From the NCBI RefSeq assembly GCF_000005505.3, contig NC_016132.3:47196914-47260913 (forward strand): DNA of 64,000 bases. The letters run 5' to 3'. Within the stretch, counting starts at the first letter, position 1; every line of letters begins with the position of its first letter. Source of the stretch: Brachypodium distachyon. Its lineage: Eukaryota > Streptophyta > Magnoliopsida > Poales > Poaceae. The translations under genes and the position numbers were made by a program. This document shows, one piece after another, positions 54,561 through 64,000 of the stretch. Under the pieces are notes generated by a model. That model did no database searches and was not told the DNA's origin. It was given only the letters and a program-made list of their open reading frames with translations.

Positions 54561-55566
54561 ATAAACAAGCTTCTCGGGGCTAGTTGAACAATTCTTTTTC
54601 TAGTGGGCTACGAACCTAGATTCCTTGGGTGCTAGCGAACTGGGCAAGCCTGGAAGCACGGAGACGCAGGCAAAACCCATCTCGCGGGGGAACGATGCGG
54701 CAGGAACAGTCGCGGGAACGATGCGGTAGGAAAAATGGGTGACATGGTTGAAGGAGTGGACATGAAAATCAGTTAGTAGGGTTCCCCTTCTTAGATATAG
54801 AAGACACGCATGTACTTACGCACCAAAGCGCGTGTAGATGCATGCATATCTAGACAAAGTTGTAAAATTTAATATGAGACGGAGGAAGTACTACTCATTA
54901 AATAATAGTATCTGATGAAGCTATTGTTAAATTAACAGAAAGAGATATCATATAACATATCTTAATCTAGATATGACTCTTAGAGTTGGACCCAAGAAAA
55001 ATCATAACTTCTCTAAAGTAACATATTAAATACAGATTCATTTTCTTTTTTCATCCACCCGCAAACATGCGGCCACACTCCATTAAAGGCAGTACAGAGC
55101 AGAAAGCTCATACAGATACATGTTTTTTTTTGGATAAGAAGGCATACAAATATAGGTTCATTTGGATACAACTCTAAGACACGAACCGTTGGTAGAGTTG
55201 TATCTAAATATGCAATTGCTACATATAAAAATCACACCGTTAAAAAAAGGAATTTGTATTGAATGTCAAACTTTATAAATTTTGAGCAAATTTCTAGCAA
55301 AAATATCACTATCTACAGTGTCAAATTAAGATCACTTGATCCCTCCCGACATATATTTACATATTGTATTGATTTGTTATTGTAAATTTTAATTTATTTT
55401 TTCATATAGGCTTTGTCAAACTTTATTTTTATAAAATTTAACGGTCACCAAAAATATATCGTGTGTATTTTAAAACGGAGAGAGTACGATCTAATATACT
55501 GCGTGCACGTACTGCTTAACCGCTCCAAGCGTACAAAGTTACTCCAACTATTTCAAGACTGTGAAC

Positions 55567-55741
55567 TGAGTTTAGCTCAGGTGGTCTGGTTCCTTATGAT
55601 GGAATCAACCCACTCAGGTTCAAGTCCTAGACTTGACATGAGTGTCACATTTCCAAATCTCTCAAGAACTGCCGGCTCAGTATTTCAGAGGTGCTCAAAG
55701 GAGTAGTGTGTGCGCGTGTTGTGAGCGTCTGCGTTTGTATG
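55567..55741 (+). mobile_element. Au-type SINE, internally shortened
   Basis: tRNA-like promoter boxes TTAGCTCAGGTGGTC (A box) and GGTTCAAGTCCTAGACTTGA (B box) are followed by a tail typical of the grass Au SINE (GCCGGCTCAGTATTTCAGAG, GTGTGTGCGCGTGTTG). The body between B box and tail is shorter than I would expect. Confidence 0.75.
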
Positions 55742-55853
55742 TCGACACTACTGGTTTGGCTGCAGTTGCCAGCGCTAGCTTTTTGGTCCGTATCACCGTG
55801 ACGCAGCATGGGCAGCGTTGAGAGGACCTTTTTTCCTTTGCAGCTACGACAAA
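55741..55853. repeat. second block of the segmental duplication, copy A
   Basis: GTCGACACTACTGGTTTGGC to GCAGCGTTGAGAGGACCTTT aligns to 61058-61150 in the same orientation, with many substitutions. This suggests that the duplicated unit extended past the point where the retrotransposon nest now lies. Confidence 0.65.
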
Positions 55854-56078
55854 AGCCAAAACCCTGTTCTGCTCGAGATAAGAACTGAAAACCGCGGGTG
55901 GCGTGTACTCAAAATAACCCTTTAACCGTGATTAATTACCGTTACCGTCTCTTTTTTTGAGGACACCTCAAAGGGGCTGGGAGTTCCTGCATTTCACTAT
56001 AGAAGAAATAGAGTTGCCCGGTTCGATACCGTCTCTCCCAACGACAATTTGCACCTCATTCCTACTAAGATCGAGCAG

Positions 56079-56290
56079 CCTTAGAACATGTACAATACAA
56101 GGTGATTAAGGTGGCGCCTATAAAATTAAATCGGTTTATCTTTAGCACCGATGCTTATTTCTCTGCTAGAGGTGTCAAACTTGGCACCTGTCCTATACAA
56201 ATAGACACCGGGTCACCGGTGTTTAAGCAAAAACATGTTTATTTTTTCTAAGCACCTCACTAGGCACCATCCATTGTAGATGCTCCTAGG
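56079..56290. mobile_element. foldback MITE of about 210 bp
   Basis: The left end CCTTAGAACATGTACAATAC and the complement of the right end CCTAGGAGCATCTACAATGG are clear inverted repeats. AT-rich and non-coding. The superfamily is not determined. Confidence 0.65.
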
Positions 56291-59200
56291 CACCGCGATG
56301 GGTGGCACGGTGAATGTCAAGAAATAACAATGCATAAATGCATAGTTGAGAAATTCAAGAACATTTGGGATAACTTGGGAGTGTTGAAAATTAGTAATCT
56401 GTATTTGAGAAGTTTCTAGAATATTTTGGATAATTAGAGAAGATATTTACACAAAGTCTTCTAGTGAATGTTTGTCATGAAAATATTAGAATATTTCATA
56501 AGGCTTGGGAGGTTGAATGAATGAAGAAAGATGATATTTACCATTAAAGATCCTAAAGAAAGATTAATGAGTAAGTGAGAATTCTCTGGAACTGAGATAC
56601 TTGTAAAGTATTCTAAAAAATAGATATTTATAATATGATGTTTGGAATGAGAACACTTGTCTTACATCTCATGGTTTTTTTACAACTATTAGACATGACC
56701 GTCACCCCCTGAGGTGTACCACAACCACATCAAGAATTAGAGTACCACTACAACCATCACACCAAAGAGCAAAGAGTGAGCTAACATGATTGATTACTAT
56801 GGTTGTGTAGTAGCAGGGTAGGCACCAAGATGAGTGTTCATAAATATTGTGATAGTGAATAACTCTCATACCATGTGAGGTCTCTAAGTAGTGTAGGTGT
56901 GCAAACGTAGTTAAATGTGGGTTTTATGGTCCTCGCAGAAATCTGTTAAATTTGTAGAAAGAATACAACAGAATTACCCAAATATTGATATATAAAAATT
57001 AGACTTGAGATTTGTTCACTTTGTAAGCAATCAATAAAAGTTGTTAACACGTAGCAACTACAACTTATTTATACAATGGTAAATGCGATAAAGTGAATGG
57101 TAAATGTGATAAAGATTTTTCAATGTTGTGCGGTCTTACGAACTCAGGTGTTTTTTGAATAATATATCACTTGGGTGTATCTGATATATTCAAAAACATC
57201 CTTATAGTTTCAGGAAGAATACCAATTTCCATTATAAGGGGTATGAAATTGATCGTATAGTCTTTTTTATTCTCCTTCTCCTTAGAGTACTTGAACTTGT
57301 TCTTGGAGTGCTTGGAGTCTTGCCTTTCTTCTTGGAGTCCCTCTTGAACAAACTCGAATCTTTGTAAAATATCTCTTTTTGACACATTGGGGGCTTGTTG
57401 TTTTTTAAGTTTTTTAAGATTGATTTGAGGATGAAAAATATTCGAATTGTTTCTTTTGCAGTTGCAATGTGCGTCTATCAGATCTATCATGTATCCTAGG
57501 TAGACAGTAATGGCCCATTGATGCATATAAAATGCATACATGAACTTTGATGTTTATTATCTTTTTGTTATTATCTATGTTTTCAATGCTTTAGGGAATT
57601 TTTGAAATAACCATCATTTATCTAGTACTAGTCAAAATGCTCGGTTGTTGCAACGGAGAACAAATAAACCGCCAATTAATACTAAGAATGTATTAAACTG
57701 AAACCTCAAAGTAACTAATTTTTAGGATCAGAAATGGCAACTCATTTTATTTCTTTGCATTCTGTGAACTCATAAGGCTACATCTAGTGGCACAGTTTTG
57801 CTGCTTATTACTGAAAATGTTGCTTGCGGAAAAACAATTTATGTATTTTCCTTGATGGAGAACACATGCATATGCTGCAAGAAATACAAACATCTTTTGT
57901 GGCATGTAGCTATACACCTGTCTTTTGCGGTTAGGAACAACAATCAAATAATTATACCCAAAAGGTTTCCATATTGAGAAGACACAACTTTGGACAGTCT
58001 TTTTTAGAGAACTACATGATAAATAGACCAGTCAAGTTCGGACTTCCAGAAAACTCACTCAACCTATGTCCCTCTTAAATGTTTCACCACCAAATAGAAC
58101 AACTCAGTGTTGCAATCAAGAAATCAGTCAAGTTTGTTAGAAATTATTATGTTTATTCAGGTCGTGTAAAATTCCCTAACGGTGCTTCCAATGCATGGTA
58201 TCTTAAAGCCGTATCTTATACATTAAATTGGCTTAAGATACAACCATCGCAGTGCTTTGTACAATATGTAGCAATTTTAATCAACGTGCATGTTCGGATT
58301 GAAACTACTGTTTCTGTTTTTGTGGCCTGTGTGTGGCAAAAACTTACCGATCAAATCTTATGAGCAATTCGTCGAATACTTGATGGGCCAAACACAACGT
58401 AATTTTTTCAGGAACCAGCAAGCTATCTAAGTATCTAGAGCAGTAGAATTCATGCTTTACAGTTTAAACACTCGCATCCGTATCGATAAAATCAGAACCA
58501 AAGAGCCTAATTACACACGAAGGCAAACATCTCCAAATTAGAACCCAGCTGTCAAGGAAACCATGCACTTTCTTGCTTGTTGAACCTCCTGATCCTGGAA
58601 GGACCAACTCCCGCAACTTGGACACATCGTGCGGGAGCTCTAGGTTGTTGAGGTGTTTTGGCAGAGGCCTCGACGGTGATATGGAGGAGGTTGGAGGCGT
58701 CAAGAGGAGCGCCCGAGGTGAGAACCAGAAGAGCACGTCGTCTGTGCAAGGGACGACGGATCGATGGAAGGCCAGAGGGGGTGGCAACAGAAGATTTGGA
58801 AGCGGACGGCAGGATTTGGCGTTGCGGCGGCTCGGCCTGGCGTCGTAGGTGGCGGGCACAGTGAGCACGTTGGCCAGGGCGGCGGCAGCGAGGAAGGCGG
58901 CTAATTTGGCGGCTCCGCGGCGGGCGCAGTCAGGTGCAGCAGCTCGTGCGCGCGTCAGGGGCGGCCCGGCATCGCCGGCAGGACCAGCAGTGCAAGCGGA
59001 GGTGCATGGCAACGGCAGGAGGGCATCAGATGCGTGAGCCGGGATTTTTTTTTCTATTACGCCCGACGGGCGACGGAAGCAAGAGTGAGGGGAGATCGAC
59101 GCTAGATCGTGTGATGTTCGTTTTTTCTTCGGGAATCGAGGGGAGTTCGGAAAAGAGAGGCAAGCGGGTCGGTATTTTACGTGCCCGTCGGACGGCGACG

Positions 59201-60074
59201 AAGAAAGCATTGCGCTTTTTATTATTACGGATTTGCTAGGGAACAGTCGCATGAGAAATCATATTTTTCAGTCGACGGCTGAAACTAACATGCTATAAGT
59301 ACGTTCATAACTGAAATAAAATCAGTGACATGTATCTGTCTTGGTGGTTTGTATATATTCTCTCTGTTTTAGAGGTCGCAGGTTTGAATCCCATCCCGGT
59401 GAATTTTTTGTTTCCTTCTTCTTTTTCTGTTTTGATTTATAATTTATATCAAGTTTCGCTTTTGTTTTACAAAAATTATTCCTTTTAACTTTTTGCAACT
59501 CTAATGTTTTTTTCCTCTCAACTGAAATAAAACAGTAACAGTAATTTCCTCCGTCGCATGAGATTGCAACTATAATTTTTAAAATTGCACCGTAGTTTCT
59601 TTAAAAGGGGAGGAAGGAAAAAGGCAACAAAAAGAAAACTATCAAATTTTAAAAGTTGCAACTGAAAATTTCGGTGCAATTTTAAAAATTGCAAGTGAAA
59701 TCTTATAGGAGTATGCAATTTAAAAATTGCACGTGTAATTTTATGCACAAATTTAAAAATGGCACGGGAAATTGTATATGCAAATTTCTAGGCATGGATT
59801 GTTTTTCCGTATGCATTCAATCGTCGTGCATGCAGATGATGGCTCACGTATGCATTCAATCTTTTTTTGACGGAGTATGCATTCAATCTTTTGCATGCAC
59901 ATGCATGGATTGATTTCCGTCCAGGAGCATCGTAATCTCAGTCATCTGATCCCTAGCCAATCCCTTATTATTAGAGCTAGATTTAGCTGTGCGAGACAGA
60001 AAACCACATTTTTAATGTTTTTTCTCTGCAGGGAACACCGTAACTCCAACAATCATGAAAATTTACAGGAGTCA

Positions 60075-60380
60075 TTATTTTGGAAGGATAAAAACTGCCT
60101 GCGGAGAACGCCACAAGGGAGCCACGAGGTCCTCCACGTCGCCTTCCACCGCCAGCACCGCCGCGCGCGCCACGCAGAAGAGCGCGGCGACCGGCAGGCA
60201 CGCGCAGAAGATGCAGCACGAGACCGCGCACTCTGCGAGCGCCGCGTCCTTCCCGACGTCCTCGGGTGGCGCCGCTGGCGACAGGGCGCGCGGCCCAGCG
60301 CTTTTCCTGGCCGCCGTCTTCTTCTTGTGCGGCGCGTCGTCGTCCGTCTCTTGGGCGGCAGTCCCGTGGCCGGCGTCCAT
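60075..60380 (-). pseudogene. truncated copy of the Cys-rich gene
   Basis: The first half matches the gene at 31027-31503 (MDAGHGTAAQETDDDAPHKK; AECAVSCCIFCACLPVAALF), with a shorter linker. Relative to that copy 17 bases are missing at about 60160-60170, between short GCG repeats. The frame shifts right after the Cys-rich core and ends after 101 codons with an unrelated tail. The Arg-rich and SSSFSD parts are lost. It might still yield a short protein, but decay is more likely. Confidence 0.7.
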
Positions 60381-60896
60381 CCCGTGCCCTTTGCCCCTGC
60401 TTTCCTTTCCTTTGCTTTTGGTTTTCGGTAATTCGAATAGGAGTCGTGTGGCGTGGGGTGGGGATGGGGTGCGAATGGAGGGCCGCTCTCCGTCTGTGTG
60501 TGTTGTCTATTCTCTCGCGCTTAATAATTTGCGAACACGGGTTTCCTTTCTCTTTTCTCTATCGCTTAGTTTACAGCCTCTATCATAATCAGCTATGGCC
60601 ATCTAAAAAGAAATCAAGCACTGAGCCCACCTGGACCATTGTATTCTTGATTAAGAGATACGTCAGCTCGAATTTAGACACTTCGCCACGTAAATATACA
60701 TGTAAATAATAAACCTAAATGCTATATTTATTCACTAACAACACTTTCGTGGCTTTGTCCTTTTATTCACGAGCCGAAAGTTCCTTTGTTTAGTGAGACT
60801 TGACATTGACTAGACAGCTGTTCCAAAAAAGCATCACACTCGGAAGGTCTGCTTTCTTAACCGCTGACAGAATAATATCACTAGGGAATTTGGTAG
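60125..60896. repeat. segmental duplication, copy B
   Basis: Direct copy of 31230-32141, about 29 kb away. It lacks the Stowaway found in copy A and has a single CACTAGGGAATTTGGTAG end. Shared blocks include GGAGGGCCGCTCTCC, AAATCAAGCACTGAGCC and the GACTAGACAGCTGTT segment. Confidence 0.85.
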
Positions 60897-62908
60897 CACC
60901 AGGGATTCATCTAAAATTCTAAATTGGAGAAGCTCGGTCACATCTTTAGTGTTTAAATCGGACCAGGTGTAGTACAAGCGGGACTGGACGTGGCCGCATC
61001 AAATAGATTGGCCCAACGAAACCGGGGCACGAGTCAGTTCGGACAGCCGCTGGTATATCTGTCGACATTGCTGGCTTTGCCTGCGGTTGGCCGGCGCTCG
61101 CTTTTTGGTCAGTCACGCACTCACGCAGCGTTGAGGGACCTTTTTTTAACTTTGCAACAGCAGCGGCATCACCGGCAGAACTCCAGTCGGCCAGCATATT
61201 CGTAATTTCGTACGGAGTTCTTTTTTGCGACGAGTAATTTCGCATATCAGCTCCGCGAACATGTTAACTGATCAGACTAATTAAAACTCCACCACGGTGA
61301 CCAGATCACTTGGTTTCCACACGCGGAGACGCTTGATGGAGAAGATCCGTACCTGTGAATGATGCTAAACACAACACCTCGTGCGCCATTCTTCGCCGTG
61401 TTCTGATTGTTACAGTGACTCAGTGAGTCCCGGTCGGCCTCCTGCAAAAGCTCTACTCTCTCCGCAGGCCGCATCACACTCAAAGGAGACCAAAGTGTGT
61501 TAAGCTGGGCCACAAAATTGTGGGCTTAAATAATCGGAGCGGACTCTAGTTCGGTCGGCCTGCATTTCTTCCTCGACTAGGTCCACGTACATTTTCAGTT
61601 TCTTTTGGATTTGGTCGGTGAGCAGAAAGTGTCATCCCTATCCCCGCACTTTGGATTTGATAATCGGTGAGCAAAAATTATCAATGAGATATGGGACGTG
61701 TCTTTTTTTTATTGTTGCAAAAAGGAGATTTCATTTCATAAAGTTGGGGTTGCATCAGTAACCTCCCTAGTATCATTAGCGAGAGGATTGCAATGAAGCC
61801 AGCAGACCGTTCTGACTTTTTGTGATCTATGCGCTTTAGAAATCCTAAAACGTGTTTTCCTTTTTAGCAAAATCAATCCAGCACAAAGGAGAAAAAATGA
61901 TATGCGAAAAACTAAAAGTTTAGTTTGAAGATCTTCGAAGTCGTGTGTAGCTTCGGTCTTGCATTTTTTGGGCCAGTTCTTTTCGGTTTCATGGACCGGT
62001 TTCTCTGAGAAGCTGCCCTTCCCTAACTACTTGAAGAAGCCGCCACCTAAATTTGATTAGGACACCAAACTAATTTGGCCTAAACTACTTTAAAAGTCTA
62101 GCTAAATTTGTGACACGACTTCTCAAGAAAACTAGACGAGGACAGCTTCTAGAAGAAGTCAGTACAAGAAACCGAAAACAACGCATCTTTACTGTACTTC
62201 CAAACTCCGACGAAACCATATATAGAAGACCAAATCTACACGCAAGCTGACATGACCTCAAATTTTGAATAGCTGATTGAGTTGTCTACCCTAATAAAAG
62301 ATAAGGTTAGATCATTGCACGCAGGATACCCCCTAACCCCCCAAGTAACGCCTGCCGCCAAACCATTGATTCATTGTTATACCGTTGGATAAAATGACCG
62401 GCACGCAGAAAAAAGTGAAACATGACAGACTGCCCAAAAAAATGTTGAAGTCAAAATTAGATACTTTTCAGTCCAACAAAAAGTGTCTCAGGTTTGTTAA
62501 AATTTGGATATATTTAGACATGACTTAGTATATAGATGCATTCAAATTTAGTAAAATTTTGTGACATCCTTTGTTTTATGCAAACTTGCACTGAAACAGT
62601 GACAAGTATTTAGAAAACTTGTACTAAAACAACGACAAGTATTTAGAAACGGAGTGAGTATCAAATGTGCGCGGGCAAAGGAATATGACAAGGGTCTACT
62701 ATTTGTACGTACAATAGGTCAGTAAAATTCAACGTGTTATTCCACTCAACAAATAACAACTTTTGAAGGAAAAAAAGAATATGTGGGCACAAAGACAATA
62801 TACTCGCATTTTGCTCTTTTTATTCAACACGTACCCCGCTCAGGTTGTCAGCAGAGAACAATTATTTTTCACAGTACATCTCACTGACACAGTGGGCGAG
62901 CATTCCAA
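60897..62908. other. intergenic region upstream of the GST 3' end
   Basis: Contains the duplication block 61058-61150 (matching 55741-55853), a foldback candidate (61971-62190) and a degenerate Stowaway end (about 62470-62660, closing with AAACGGAGTGAGTA). No gene is supported. Confidence 0.5.
61971..62190. mobile_element. candidate foldback MITE
   Basis: The ends CCAGTTCTTTTCGGTTTC and GAAACCGAAAACAACG are partly inverted, with an inner pair AGAAGCTG / CAGCTTCT. No target duplication was recognised, so the limits are approximate. Confidence 0.45.
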
Positions 62909-63724
62909 TCAGCTAGAACCAGCCGGTGTTGCAGCCAATTTAGCCAGAAACCCCTTGTAGTGCTCCATGATCCTCCCGGCTTCGGGCATCACCTCCGCGA
63001 CGGCGTCCACGGCCAAGAACCGCTCCGCCCACGGTGCCAATTTCGTCCCGTCTAGGAGGTTGGTTCCGGCCAATTCGTCCACCACCCTGATCCAAACGAG
63101 GAAGCTCCCGAGCGCCAGGTCAACGATCCCGATGCCGTCGCCGCCGAAGAAGGCCTTCCCCTTTGAGCACTCCTCAAACGCCCGATCCAGCGTTTCCGCA
63201 TGAGGGAGCACGTCCTCGAACGCCTCCGCCCTCTGCTCCGCCGTCGTCGACCTGAACAGCACCCTCCACGCCGGGAAAAACTGCGAGCAAATCGTAAACA
63301 TTCAGACCGCCTATTTGTTATGAACCCCCAAATTAGGAATTTTTCCGATGAATGAGGAGAGAACAGAAGCAGAGATTATTATGTATACCGTGTCGTTGAC
63401 GTAGGAGGCCCAGAAGCGGGCGGCGGCGCGGTCGTAGGGGTCGCCGGGGAGGAGGGTCGGGCCGGTCCCGGCGAAGGCCTCGTCGAGGTACTCGAGGACG
63501 ACGAGCGACTCGCACACCGGCCTGCCGTCGTGGATCAGGACGGGCACCTTCTTGTGCACCGGGTTGGACCGGAGCAGGAGGTCGCTCTTCTGCTGTAGGT
63601 CCTGCTCGATGTACTCGTAGCTCACGCCCTTCATCTCCAGCGCTACTCTTGCCCGGATCACCCAGGGGCTGATCCACGCGCCCAGCAGCTGCAGCTCGCC
63701 TCCTGGTTCTCTTTCTCCTGCCAT
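62909..63724 (-). CDS. tau-class glutathione S-transferase
   Basis: Encodes a 235-aa cytosolic enzyme that conjugates glutathione to electrophiles and herbicides and is often stress-induced. The two exons are 63389-63724 and 62909-63280, with a 108-base GT/AG intron, phase 0, at the position usual for plant tau genes. The N-terminal thioredoxin fold holds the catalytic Ser in LLGAWISPWVIRARVAL, the KKVPVLIHDGRPVCES segment that binds glutathione, and EYLDEAF. The C-terminal all-helical domain has the conserved WA..FL (PWAERFL) near its end. The length is typical, and nothing is broken. A TATATG stretch at about 63790-63797, 65-75 bases upstream on the minus strand, may be its TATA box. The substrate cannot be predicted. 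Confidence 0.93.
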
Positions 63725-64000
63725 TGCAGTTTGCAGAGCTTGGACTTGTGCAGCGGTTTCTTTGTAATGCGTTCAGGAAGAATCGAGAGCACATATAGTA
63801 GTGGTAGTATAATATACATGTGACAAGGTGATGATCCGGTTTCTTAGTTTGACTGGTAAGTTGAGTGGTAGATTGGAATTTGCTTCCTCGTCGATGTTTC
63901 ATTGTTGAAAAGAAGAAGCGCCACGTCCAGGGAGGAATTGAGATTGGGGGGTGTCCAACTGGGCTGCTAATATAGGGGGCCAAGGCAATAAGTCAGGCTA
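63725..64000. other. upstream region of the GST gene
   Basis: Presumed promoter and leader of the minus-strand GST, with ACTATATGTG at about 63789-63798. No other feature was seen up to the window end. Confidence 0.4.

Larger units (their letters stand above)
54566..60074. other. AT-rich intergenic region with SINE and MITE remains
   Basis: No confirmed gene. It contains Stowaway right-end relics near 54860-54895 (GAGACGGAGGAAGTAC) and 55470-55488, a SINE (55567-55741), a foldback element (56079-56290), an AT-rich 124-codon frame (57167-57541, minus) of unknown origin, and a GC-rich patch (58560-59240) with a 262-codon minus-strand frame I do not recognise. Confidence 0.5.

Noticed and set aside
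58464..59252. 262-codon minus-strand frame
   Set aside because: Ala/Pro/Ser-rich with no recognised family; codon-position signals are not convincing. I list the region as unassigned instead of a gene.
59380..59410. tRNA-like B box (GGTTTGAATCCCATC)
   Set aside because: The T stem does not pair properly and no A box or acceptor stem fits upstream; probably a SINE or tRNA relic, not a functional tRNA gene.

Overview
The window is nuclear DNA of a grass, almost certainly a Triticeae species (wheat, Aegilops or a close relative). The genes have plant intron structure. The intergenic DNA carries Stowaway MITEs with CTCCCTCCG termini, an Au-type SINE, and a copia element with the WIS/BARE/Angela LTR start (TGTTGGAAATATGCCC) sitting inside an older gypsy element. 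I saw no viral, bacterial or organellar segment and no CRISPR array.

Layout. (1) 0.2-5.3 kb: two tandem receptor-kinase genes of the LRK10-like type. The second is a three-exon fusion of a secreted class III (GH18) chitinase ectodomain, a membrane segment and a kinase domain that has lost its catalytic Asp. (2) 6.0-6.2 kb, minus strand: a small type-2 lipid-transfer protein. (3) 8.2-29.2 kb: a gene-dense block of four conserved genes whose full exon structures could be worked out with consistent phases: a reticulon-like RTNLB protein (+, 219 aa), a CinA-like/nucleotidylyltransferase fusion (-, 383 aa), the TFIIH helicase XPB (+, 766 aa) and a PP6-type phosphatase (+, 303 aa). XPB introns carry five Stowaway MITEs. 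(4) 31.0-31.5 kb, minus strand: a small Cys-rich gene whose second, frameshifted copy lies at 60.1-60.4 kb as part of a segmental duplication. (5) 32.4-54.6 kb: one gypsy retrotransposon of about 22.2 kb with TSD ATAAA, containing a related solo LTR, a complete 8.7-kb copia element with TSD CAAGC, and a further solo LTR with TSD GTCGT. (6) 54.6-62.9 kb: AT-rich DNA with SINE and MITE remains and the second duplication copy. (7) 62.9-63.7 kb, minus strand: a two-exon tau-class glutathione S-transferase.

How the parts relate. The receptor-kinase pair and the GST are typical defence or stress families. The central block is housekeeping: ER shaping, a probable nucleotide or NAD-related enzyme, DNA repair/transcription, and phosphatase signalling. 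The repeats give a relative timeline. First came the duplication of the Cys-rich locus, then the gypsy insertion (its LTRs differ by roughly 7% by eye), then the insertions into it, and last the copia element (3 differences seen between two 1714-bp LTRs).

Most interesting: the GH18 chitinase-pseudokinase receptor with a complete chitinase active-site motif, encoded beside a paralogue with an intact kinase; and the conserved but poorly understood CinA-like/nucleotidylyltransferase fusion.
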